From: JAUIAI01 sp049680625
Lineage (GTDB): Bacteria; Pseudomonadota; Gammaproteobacteria; Burkholderiales; Burkholderiaceae_E
Assembly (NCBI GenBank): GCA_049680625.1
Contig: JBAUID010000009.1
Span: 1-5,294, forward strand
Direction: 5' to 3'
DNA: 5,294 nt
Shown here: one piece after another, positions 1 to 5,294 of the stretch
Layout of the letters: each line of letters begins with the position of its first letter
Numbering within the stretch: the first letter of the stretch is position 1
Made by a program: the position numbers and the translations under genes
Notes under the pieces: generated by a model
What the model saw: the letters and a program-made list of their open reading frames with translations, nothing else
Database searches by the model: none
What the model was told of the DNA's origin: nothing

Positions 1-544
1 CGCCTGACACACTCATGCGAACCAGCGGCATCCCTTCTGAAACAGTTTGACCAATGGTTACCAATACCTCCGCGACCGTGCCTGCGTGCGGCGACGGGAT
101 TTCCATCGACGCTTTGTCACTTTCCACGGTTACGATGCTCTGTTCAACCGCGATGACATCGCCAGGCTTAACCAGCACTTCGATCACCTCTACCCCGTCG
201 AAATCACCGATGTCTGGCACAGCGACAACAACATCGGCGCCCGCCGCCGGCTCGGGTACAGCCGCCTCAGGTACAGCCGGCGCAGCAGCGCCAACAGCAC
301 CGGCGCCACCCTGAACCGTCACAATGACCGACCCTTGTTTGACCTGATCACCCACGCTGACCCGAATGTCAGCAACCACACCCGCAACCGGGGACGGTAT
401 TTCCATGGATGCTTTATCACTTTCGACCGTGATCAAGCTTTGTTCCACGGTGATGCTGTCACCGGGTTTGACCAATACCTCGATCACTTCAACCTGGTCG
501 AAGTCACCGATGTCCGGCACTTTAATTTCGATCGCTTCACTCAT
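1..544 (-). CDS. aceF: Dihydrolipoyllysine acetyltransferase, pyruvate dehydrogenase E2 (N-terminal part)
   Basis: This is the E2 core of the cytoplasmic pyruvate dehydrogenase complex. It takes the acetyl group from E1 onto lipoyl-lysine and transfers it to CoA. Only the first 181 residues are in the window; the gene runs off the left edge, so the peripheral-subunit-binding and catalytic domains are not seen. Two lipoyl domains are visible, at about residues 4-78 and 105-178. Each carries VPDIGDFD at its start and ESDKASMEIPSP around the lipoylated lysine (K44 and K144). An Ala/Pro/Gly-rich hinge (about 78-104) joins them, as in the flexible swinging arms of AceF proteins. The start MSEAIEIKVPDIG aligns with the known AceF N-terminus (MAIEIKVPDIG in E. 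coli), which supports the ATG at 544. The SD directly before this ATG is weak (GACGAG, 9 bases away), and a tiny upstream ORF overlaps it. The gene lies 85 bases after aceE on the same strand, so it is very likely cotranscribed. Further lipoyl domains may follow outside the window. Confidence 0.96.
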   Translation of the reverse strand, partial: MSEAIEIKVPDIGDFDQVEVIEVLVKPGDSITVEQSLITVESDKASMEIPSPVAGVVADIRVSVGDQVKQGSVIVTVQGGAGAVGAAAPAVPEAAVPEPAAGADVVVAVPDIGDFDGVEVIEVLVKPGDVIAVEQSIVTVESDKASMEIPSPHAGTVAEVLVTIGQTVSEGMPLVRMSVSG

Positions 545-561
545 CGCGCAACACTCGTCAT
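541..561 (-). promoter_or_regulatory. Possible six-codon leader ORF overlapping the aceF start
   Basis: In the aceE-aceF gap a minimal ORF encodes MTSVAR and ends in TGA. Its stop overlaps the aceF start codon in an ATGA arrangement. It has a better ribosome-binding sequence than aceF itself: GGGGTGA (complement of 568-574), six bases before its ATG, containing GGTGA, which matches the anti-SD tail. Terminating ribosomes could restart on aceF, which would explain the weak aceF SD. This is inference from sequence layout; an ORF this short can arise by chance. Confidence 0.3.
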
Positions 562-629
562 TGTCTGTCACCCCGCCCGCAAGTCAGGTCGTTGTTCTGT
601 TTGTTGATCTGCATTTCGCCGGTCAACCC

Positions 630-3353
630 TCAGGCGTAATGTGGATTGGCCTTGGCCGGATCGATCCCGTATTTCTTAATTGCTTCCGCTACCTTTTTCA
701 TTGGAACTGCACCCTCGTCAGCAAGCGCCTTGAGCGTTGCGACAACAACAAAGTGTCGGTCAATTTCAAAATGTTCTCGCAACTTATAGCGAAAATCAGA
801 GCGGCCAAAACCGTCAGTACCAAGTACTCTGAACTCTCGGCCCTTTGGTACAAACTGGCGAATCTGGTCAGCAAATAGCTTCATGTAGTCGGTTGACGCA
901 ACAATCGGGCCGTCACTTGCAGCCAGTTGCTCAGTTACGTACGGCACCTGGGCTTTCGCCGTGGGGTTAAGCAGGTTGGCACGCTCACAATCGAGACCGT
1001 CTCGACGCAATTCGGTAAAACTGGTGACGCTCCAGACGTCGGCACTGACCTTCCAGTCTTGCTCGAGTAACTGCGCCGCTGCCAAGACTTCGCGCAAAAT
1101 TGTGCCCGAACCCATCAGTTGAGCATTTAACTTGTTTCCCGAACCCTTGCCATTCGAAGCATCGCGTATTTTGTACATCCCTTTGATGATCCCAGCCTCG
1201 TCTGCCTCTTTGAAGCCAGGCTGGGCGTAGTTTTCATTCATCAGGGTCAGGTAAAAGTAAACATTCTCCTGGTCTTCAACCATCCGTTTCAGGCCGTGTC
1301 GAATAATCACCGCTACTTCGTGGGCATAAGTCGGGTCGTAGGACACACAGTTTGGAATAGTTGACGCCAGGATATGGCTGTGGCCATCTTCGTGTTGCAA
1401 ACCCTCACCGTTGAGGGTTGTGCGACCGGCGGTACCACCCAACAGGAAACCACGCGCTTGCATATCACCCGCCGCCCACGCTAAGTCACCAATACGCTGG
1501 AAACCGAACATCGAGTAGTAGATGTAAAACGGAATCATGATGCGGTTGTTCGTTGAATACGATGTTGCCGCAGCTATCCAGGAACTAAACGCACCCGCTT
1601 CGTTGATCCCCTCTTCCAGAATCTGCCCGGCCTTGTCTTCGCGGTAGTACATCACCTGATCGCGATCGACCGGCTCATACTTTTGCCCTTCCGGCGAGTA
1701 AATGCCTAACTGGCGGAACATGCCCTCCATACCAAAAGTCCGTGCCTCGTCGGGAACAATTGGCACAACCCGCGGGCCAAGTTCTTTGTCACGCAGCAGG
1801 TTAGTCAGCACCCGAACGAAAGCCTGGGTCGTTGAAATTTCACGGCCCTCAGCTGTTGGTTCAAGTACCGCTTTAAAGGCAGATAATTCTGGCGCTTTAA
1901 ACGATTCGTCACTAGCCGACCGGCGTGCGGGCACGTATCCACCCAAGGCCTTGCGACGTTCGTGCATGTAGACCATTTCGGGGGCGTCTTCCGGCGGCCG
2001 ATAAAACGGAATTTGATCCAGATCCTCGTCGGCAACCGGGATGTTGAAACGATCGCGAAATTCACGAATAGAATCCGGATCGAGTTTTTTCATCTGGTGG
2101 GTCGGATTCTTCGCCTGGCCCGAATGCCCCATACCCCAACCCTTCACTGTTTTGGCAAGGATGACGGTTGGCTGATCTTTGTGCGTCGCTGCCGCCTGAA
2201 ACGCGGCATACACTTTATAGGGGTCGTGGCCACCACGATTCAGGCGCCAGATGTCTTCGTCAGACATGCGGGACACCATCTCGAGCAACTGAGGGTACTT
2301 ACCAAAAAAATTCTTTCGAACGTAACCGCCATCATTGGCTTTGTACGACTGGTATTCACCGTCAACGGTTTCTTCCATGATTTTTTGCAGCAAGCCATCT
2401 TTGTCTTTGGCCAGCAATGGGTCCCAATAAGAACCCCAGATCAGTTTGATCACGTTCCAGCCAGAACCGCGGAAGTCTCCTTCCAGTTCCTGGATGATTT
2501 TTCCGTTACCCCGAACCGGCCCGTCCAGGCGTTGCAAGTTACAGTTAACAACAAACACCAGGTTGTCCAGTTTCTCGCGGGTAGCCAGGCTAATTGCACC
2601 AAGAGATTCGGGCTCATCCATTTCACCATCACCACAGAATACCCAGACCTTGCGATTGCTTGTGTCAGCAATGCCGCGGGCATGCAGATACTTCAGAAAG
2701 CGTGCCTGGTAAATAGCCATCAACGGGCCGAGCCCCATTGATACCGTCGGGAACTGCCAGTAGTCGGGCATCAACTTAGGGTGTGGATACGAAGACAAAC
2801 CTTTGCCGTCTACTTCCTGGCGAAAATGTGCGAGTTGCTCGTCGGTTAACCGCCCTTCCATGTACGAACGTGCGTAAATGCCGGGTGCCACGTGACCCTG
2901 GAAATAAACCAGATCACCGCCATGACCTTCATGCGGCGCATGCCAGAAGTGATTCATGCCGGCACCGATCATTGTTGCCAGCGAGGCAAACGATGCGATG
3001 TGACCACCAAGATCACCACCGTCGGGTGGGTTGTGCTTGTTGGCCCGGACAACCATGGCCATCGCATTCCAGCGGATAAACGAACGAATGCGCTCCTCAA
3101 ACTCTGCGTTACCCGGGTTGGGTGCCTCCAGATGCGTCGGAATCGTATTCAGGTAGGCGGTGTTGGCAGAGAACGGGATAAAGGCACCGGAGCGGCGTGC
3201 CTGGTCGATCATCTGGGATAACAAGTAGTGCGCCCTTTCCGGGCCAAGGCGATCGAGCACCGCCTCCAAAGCGTCTAACCATTCCCTGGTTTCGACCGGA
3301 TCGATATCGCCGGGGTCGTTTGCTGCAGGAAGCTCAGTGGGCACTGCCGACAT
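630..3353 (-). CDS. aceE: Pyruvate dehydrogenase E1 component, homodimeric type
   Basis: AceE is the thiamine diphosphate-dependent E1 of the pyruvate dehydrogenase complex. It decarboxylates pyruvate and acetylates the lipoyl domains of AceF. At 907 aa it is slightly longer than the E. coli protein (887 aa), which it matches end to end. The N-terminal segment (about 1-55, with DPVETREWLDALE) is the type that in E. coli contacts E2. The ThDP/Mg motif starts with GDGEMDEPES (241-250) and ends with NCNLQRLDGPV (270-280), giving GDG and the metal-binding Asn. The flexible active-site loop contains KNPTHQMKK with His419, corresponding to the loop histidine of the family. The second half has PDEARTFGMEG (534-544), the EGINEAGA glutamate segment (581-588), PFYIYYSMFGFQR (608-620) and GEGLQHEDGHSH (649-660). 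The C-terminal transketolase-type domain ends with VLGTDGFGRSD (843-853). No key motif is missing or interrupted. The ATG at 3353 has a GGAG six bases upstream. aceF follows after 85 bases; the promoter side faces the divergent tRNA gene. Confidence 0.98.
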   Translation of the reverse strand: MSAVPTELPAANDPGDIDPVETREWLDALEAVLDRLGPERAHYLLSQMIDQARRSGAFIPFSANTAYLNTIPTHLEAPNPGNAEFEERIRSFIRWNAMAMVVRANKHNPPDGGDLGGHIASFASLATMIGAGMNHFWHAPHEGHGGDLVYFQGHVAPGIYARSYMEGRLTDEQLAHFRQEVDGKGLSSYPHPKLMPDYWQFPTVSMGLGPLMAIYQARFLKYLHARGIADTSNRKVWVFCGDGEMDEPESLGAISLATREKLDNLVFVVNCNLQRLDGPVRGNGKIIQELEGDFRGSGWNVIKLIWGSYWDPLLAKDKDGLLQKIMEETVDGEYQSYKANDGGYVRKNFFGKYPQLLEMVSRMSDEDIWRLNRGGHDPYKVYAAFQAAATHKDQPTVILAKTVKGWGMGHSGQAKNPTHQMKKLDPDSIREFRDRFNIPVADEDLDQIPFYRPPEDAPEMVYMHERRKALGGYVPARRSASDESFKAPELSAFKAVLEPTAEGREISTTQAFVRVLTNLLRDKELGPRVVPIVPDEARTFGMEGMFRQLGIYSPEGQKYEPVDRDQVMYYREDKAGQILEEGINEAGAFSSWIAAATSYSTNNRIMIPFYIYYSMFGFQRIGDLAWAAGDMQARGFLLGGTAGRTTLNGEGLQHEDGHSHILASTIPNCVSYDPTYAHEVAVIIRHGLKRMVEDQENVYFYLTLMNENYAQPGFKEADEAGIIKGMYKIRDASNGKGSGNKLNAQLMGSGTILREVLAAAQLLEQDWKVSADVWSVTSFTELRRDGLDCERANLLNPTAKAQVPYVTEQLAASDGPIVASTDYMKLFADQIRQFVPKGREFRVLGTDGFGRSDFRYKLREHFEIDRHFVVVATLKALADEGAVPMKKVAEAIKKYGIDPAKANPHYA

Positions 3354-3359
3354 AACACT

Positions 3360-3363
3360 CTCC
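3360..3363 (-). promoter_or_regulatory. Ribosome binding site of aceE
   Basis: GGAG on the minus strand lies six bases before the ATG at 3353-3351. The spacing is ideal and supports this start, which gives an N-terminus close to that of known AceE proteins. Confidence 0.75.
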
Positions 3364-3392
3364 GTTTCTCTTTTACGGGATAGTAGTCGGTC

Positions 3393-3421
3393 AATTTATC
3401 AGCAAACAGCCTTCATTGCAA
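3393..3421 (-). promoter_or_regulatory. Candidate sigma70 promoter of aceE-aceF
   Basis: On the minus strand TTGCAA (3421-3416, 4 of 6 matches to TTGACA) and TAAATT (3398-3393, 4 of 6 to TATAAT) are separated by exactly 17 bases. The -10 box lies about 40 bases before the aceE ATG, leaving a short leader. No PdhR-type box (ATTGGT...ACCAAT) is visible between aceE and the tRNA gene, so control by an E. coli-like PdhR is not supported here. The boxes are only moderate matches. Confidence 0.45.
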
Positions 3422-3449
3422 ATAGTGGTATCCATTCTCACATAACGGA

Positions 3450-3481
3450 ATGAATTGCCGGTGTTTTACCCCGTAATTCAT
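3450..3481. repeat. Inverted repeat upstream of the aceE promoter
   Basis: ATGAATT (3450-3456) and AATTCAT (3475-3481) are perfect inverted repeats. The symmetry continues inward with a G-T wobble, one C-G pair, a C-C mismatch and two G-C pairs, around the loop TGTTTTAC. It lies about 30 bases upstream of the predicted aceE -35 box, a usual position for an activator or repressor site. It could also form a weak hairpin; it lacks the U-tract expected of a terminator. A shorter dyad, CATTC (3433-3437) with GAATG (3448-3452), overlaps its left edge. Function is unknown. Confidence 0.35.
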
Positions 3482-3658
3482 CGTTTCAAGACAGAATGGA
3501 ACATACCGGCGGCCCGGCGCCCGGATTCGTACTGACCGAACCTGATGGCAATTTTTGCGCCGACTCCAAACATCGTGCCACGCAAATCATCAGTTAGGCG
3601 TGAAAGACCATGCAAGCGAAAAAAAACCTGTTGGCCGCACACGAAATCGCACCCATGC

Positions 3659-3689
3659 CTAACAACTGTGCGTCGCAACTCGTTATACT
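3659..3689 (+). promoter_or_regulatory. Candidate promoter of the tRNA-Arg gene
   Basis: A good -10 box, TATACT (3684-3689, 5 of 6 to TATAAT), lies 13 bases before the mature tRNA 5' end, implying a very short 5' leader for RNase P to remove. The best -35 candidate is CTAACA (3659-3664, 4 of 6), but its 19-base spacing is longer than ideal, so the -35 assignment is weak. Confidence 0.5.
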
Positions 3690-3702
3690 CTTGCCTGCGC
3701 AT

Positions 3703-3779
3703 GCGGCTGTAGCTCAGTTGGAGAGAGTACATGGCTACGAACCAGGGGGTCGTGAGTTCGAATCTTGCCAGCCGCGCCA
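3703..3779 (+). tRNA. tRNA-Arg with anticodon ACG
   Basis: A complete 77-base tRNA with CCA encoded at 3777-3779. The acceptor stem GCGGCTG (3703-3709) pairs perfectly with CAGCCGC (3769-3775), followed by discriminator G3776. The D stem is GCTC/GAGT. The anticodon loop is CTACGAA (3735-3741), giving ACG at 3737-3739, and the T arm is GTGAG-TTCGAAT-CTTGC. ACG reads CGU, and after A34 is deaminated to inosine by TadA also CGC and CGA. The arginine identity elements known from E. coli, A20 (A3722) and C35 (C3738), are both present. One oddity is an A-G mismatch at positions 28-42 of the anticodon stem (A3731 with G3745). The rest folds well, so I treat it as a functional gene. It has its own likely promoter and terminator. 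Confidence 0.95.
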
Positions 3780-3785
3780 CTAATT

Positions 3786-3819
3786 AAAGGGCTCCGGAGT
3801 TTCCGGGGCCCTTTGCATT
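3786..3819 (+). terminator. Rho-independent terminator of tRNA-Arg
   Basis: AAAGGGCTCCGG (3786-3797) pairs with CCGGGGCCCTTT (3803-3814) in a 12-bp stem with one T-G wobble and the five-base loop AGTTT. The 3' side continues as TTTGCATTT, a broken but T-rich tail. It starts seven bases after the tRNA CCA end and separates the tRNA transcript from the CoA-transferase promoter downstream. Confidence 0.85.
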
Positions 3820-3872
3820 TGGGTGACTCATTTCGCTGTCGATCGACGACCATTTGCAATCACCAGCTCCGT

Positions 3873-3901
3873 TTGACAGGCCTGGGCTAAGCCGCTATCT
3901 A
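3873..3901 (+). promoter_or_regulatory. Candidate promoter of the CoA-transferase/lyase operon
   Basis: A perfect -35 box TTGACA (3873-3878) and a weak -10 TATCTA (3896-3901) are separated by exactly 17 bases. They lie about 30 bases before the GTG start, in the only gap between the tRNA terminator and this gene. The spacer contains the dyad GGCT-A-AGCC (3885-3893), and a 10-bp palindrome GTCGATCGAC lies upstream at 3838-3847. Either could be a regulator site. The poor -10 box would fit a promoter needing an activator, which is inference. Confidence 0.5.
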
Positions 3902-3930
3902 CAGTGACGATACGGTTTTAGGCGAGCGCA

Positions 3931-5175
3931 GTGATCAACAATCAATGGAAAACGGTCAAGTTTGAGCCGAAGGCCAGCGGCGCGCTGGATGGTTTGCGGG
4001 TGTTGGATCTGTCGCGCCTGGTGGCCGGCAATATGGCCTCGTTGCAGCTGGCCGACTTTGGTGCTGATGTCATCAAGGTAGAACAACCACCGAATGGCGA
4101 CCCGCTGCGCGCCTGGAAGCTCGACGGTATTCCGACATTCTGGAAAGCCTATGGCCGGAACAAGCGCAGTCTGGCGCTTGATTTTCACGGTAAGGGTTCG
4201 ATCGACCTGCTTAGACAATTGATTGGTAGCGCTGATGTTCTGATCGAAGGCTTTCGTCCGGGCACGCTCGAGAAGATGGGCCTCGCCCCCGATTCGCTGC
4301 TGGCTGACAATCCAAAATTAGTGGTGTTGAGAATTTCCGGTTTTGGGCAGACCGGCCCGTACAGTGCCCGCCCTGGCTTTGGCACCCTGGTTGAAGCGAT
4401 GTCGGGTTTTGCCCATCGCAATGGTGAAAGTGACGGCGGCCCTCTCCTGCCGCCGCTGGCGCTTGCCGATATGATATCGGGCGTTTACGGGGTCAGCGCG
4501 GTGATGATGGCTTTGTACGCCCGCAATCGAACCGGTCACGGTCAGGTAATCGACCTCGCATTGCTTGATGCAATGACCTCCGTGTTAGGCCCGGAGGCGA
4601 TGGATTACCAGGTGACGCCCAGGCCAAAACCCCGAGTTGGCAACGGGTCAAACACGTCAAGCCCGCGCAATGTTTATATCACCAGGGACGGACATGGCAT
4701 CGCGTTGTCCGCATCGGTCCAAACGGCCGCCCAGCGATTGTTCACCTCGATTGGTCGCGACGACATGAATAGCGATCCGCGCTTTGCGACCAACGTCGCC
4801 CGAATTGCACACAGCGCCGAAGTTGACGCCATAGTGGGTGGCTGGATCGCCGAGCGCACCCGGGATGAAACCATGGCGCATTTCGAAACCGAAGGCATTA
4901 CCGCTGCGCCAATCTACAACATTGAAGACATTGTCGGCGACGCACACTTTATCGAGCGCGGCATTTACGTCAACACACCGGATGACACGCTCGGCCAGGC
5001 TGCGGTTCATTCCCCACTACCGAAACTGTCCGCCACCCCGGGGACACTGCGCCGACCAGCCCCCGAAATCGGCGCGGATACCAAAGATATTCTGCGCGAC
5101 TGTGGTCTGTCTGAGTCCGAAATTGCAGCCGCTCTGACTCAGGAAATCGTATTTAAATCCAAATCTAAAAACTAG
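3931..5175 (+). CDS. Family III (CaiB/BaiF) CoA-transferase
   Basis: A cytoplasmic enzyme of 414 aa, usual for family III CoA-transferases (formyl-CoA transferase, CaiB, itaconate or mesaconate CoA-transferases), which move CoA between carboxylic acids through an aspartyl-CoA intermediate. Family signatures in order: GLRVLDLSRLVAGN (21-34) and LADFGADVIKVEQP (40-53) of the CoA-binding fold; GRNKRSLALD (75-84); DVLIEGFRPG (102-111); ISGFGQTGPYSARPGFG (135-151); the segment LALADMISGVYG (176-187), whose Asp180 is the likely catalytic aspartate; GHGQVIDLALLDA (202-214); and APIYNIEDIVGDAHF (326-340). GTG is the chosen start because an in-frame stop (3919-3921) lies just upstream and the conserved fold begins near residue 20. 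The SD is weak (AGGCGAG, 3920-3926). A CitE-like lyase gene begins 11 bases after its stop, so the two probably form one operon. This suggests a substrate such as itaconate, citramalate, mesaconate or malate. The exact acid cannot be read from sequence, so I give no gene symbol. Confidence 0.93.
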   Translation: MINNQWKTVKFEPKASGALDGLRVLDLSRLVAGNMASLQLADFGADVIKVEQPPNGDPLRAWKLDGIPTFWKAYGRNKRSLALDFHGKGSIDLLRQLIGSADVLIEGFRPGTLEKMGLAPDSLLADNPKLVVLRISGFGQTGPYSARPGFGTLVEAMSGFAHRNGESDGGPLLPPLALADMISGVYGVSAVMMALYARNRTGHGQVIDLALLDAMTSVLGPEAMDYQVTPRPKPRVGNGSNTSSPRNVYITRDGHGIALSASVQTAAQRLFTSIGRDDMNSDPRFATNVARIAHSAEVDAIVGGWIAERTRDETMAHFETEGITAAPIYNIEDIVGDAHFIERGIYVNTPDDTLGQAAVHSPLPKLSATPGTLRRPAPEIGADTKDILRDCGLSESEIAAALTQEIVFKSKSKN

Positions 5176-5186
5176 TGGTACCTCAA

Positions 5187-5294
5187 ATGGCACAGCAACT
5201 CTTACCCCGATGGCGCTCGTTACTCTATGTGCCGGCGAACAATCCAAAGTTTGTTGCGAAGGCGGGGCAACGCGGCGCTGACGGCGTGATCCTC
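5187..5294 (+). CDS. CitE-like CoA-lyase, HpcH/HpaI aldolase family (N-terminal fragment)
   Basis: The first 36 codons of a gene that continues past the right edge. The peptide begins MAQQLLPRWRSLLYVPANNP and ends with GADGVIL. The RSLLYVPA strand and GADGVIL strand are the first two beta-strands of the CitE/malyl-CoA lyase TIM barrel. GADGVIL normally runs into a DLED metal-binding motif, which would lie just outside. Family members cleave citryl-, malyl-, methylmalyl- or citramalyl-CoA to an acyl-CoA and an oxo-acid, with Mg2+. The ATG lies 11 bases after the CoA-transferase stop and has no clear SD of its own, so translation may be coupled to the upstream gene. The pairing suggests that the transferase activates the acid and this lyase cleaves the thioester. 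Which CoA ester it uses cannot be decided from 36 residues. Confidence 0.85.
   Translation, partial: MAQQLLPRWRSLLYVPANNPKFVAKAGQRGADGVIL

Larger units (their letters stand above)
3354..3702. other. Intergenic region between divergent aceE and tRNA-Arg
   Basis: This 349-base stretch separates the 5' end of aceE (minus strand) from the tRNA gene (plus strand). It holds the aceE RBS and promoter, the dyad at 3450-3481 and the tRNA promoter near 3659-3689. The part from about 3482 to 3655 shows no recognisable gene. A 33-codon plus-strand ORF at 3496-3597 has no clear SD or family signature, and the longer minus-strand ORF there is antisense to the tRNA. Confidence 0.7.

Noticed and set aside
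47..607. 186-codon plus-strand ORF with internal repeats
   Set aside because: It is antisense to aceF. Its two similar halves simply mirror the two lipoyl domains on the coding strand.
545..629. Terminator or attenuator between aceE and aceF
   Set aside because: No strong stem with a T-tract could be found in the 85 bases, so transcription is expected to continue into aceF.
1962..2741. 259-codon plus-strand ORF inside aceE
   Set aside because: It is wholly antisense to aceE, whose motifs are intact. It shows no domain, SD or promoter of its own and is best explained as a shadow of a well-conserved coding frame.
3496..3597. 33-codon plus-strand ORF in the aceE-tRNA gap
   Set aside because: It has no clear SD, promoter or recognisable motif; an ORF of this length is expected by chance.
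3703..3779. tRNA gene as a possible integration (att) site for a mobile element
   Set aside because: No repeat of the tRNA 3' end and no integrase or other mobile gene is seen. The tRNA is followed directly by its terminator and an ordinary metabolic operon.
3478..3780. 100-codon minus-strand ORF whose start reads FELTTPWFVAMYS
   Set aside because: Its N-terminal part is the antisense translation of the tRNA-Arg gene, a well-known type of false protein prediction. The rest has no family signature.

Overview
The window looks like chromosomal DNA from a gammaproteobacterium or a close relative. The main evidence is a homodimeric-type pyruvate dehydrogenase E1 (AceE) that matches the enterobacterial protein along its whole length. 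It is followed by an AceF-type E2 with stacked N-terminal lipoyl domains, and there is also a tRNA-Arg(ACG) gene with an encoded CCA end. I cannot name a genus. Nothing looks mobile: I see no transposase, integrase, CRISPR array or phage gene.

Left half, minus strand (1-3353): the pyruvate dehydrogenase operon aceE-aceF, read right to left. AceE (907 aa) is complete. AceF starts 85 bases after the aceE stop codon and runs off the left edge. The 181 residues visible are two lipoyl domains exactly 100 residues apart, joined by an Ala/Pro/Gly-rich hinge. The proteins act together: AceE decarboxylates pyruvate with thiamine diphosphate and passes the acetyl group to the lipoyl-lysines of AceF, which make acetyl-CoA. 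A possible six-codon leader ORF ends on the aceF start codon and may couple its translation to upstream ribosomes.

Middle (3354-3930): a 349-base intergenic stretch holds a likely aceE promoter, a dyad upstream of it, and on the plus strand a tRNA promoter. The tRNA-Arg(ACG) gene (3703-3779) follows, and a strong hairpin terminator lies directly behind it. The tRNA has an uncommon A-G mismatch in the anticodon stem.

Right part, plus strand (3873-5294): a promoter with a perfect TTGACA box leads into a family III (CaiB/BaiF) CoA-transferase of 414 aa. Eleven bases later comes the start of a CitE-like (HpcH/HpaI aldolase family) CoA-lyase, cut by the window edge. A CoA-transferase next to a CitE-like lyase suggests activation of a small dicarboxylic acid (itaconate/citramalate, mesaconate or malate type) followed by cleavage of its CoA thioester. 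The lyase could feed acetyl-CoA, pyruvate or glyoxylate into central metabolism, next to the pyruvate dehydrogenase genes. The substrate is inferred, not shown.

I found no convincing undescribed system. The points most worth a second look are the CoA-transferase/lyase pair, the tRNA stem mismatch, the overlapping leader ORF before aceF and the dyads near the promoters.
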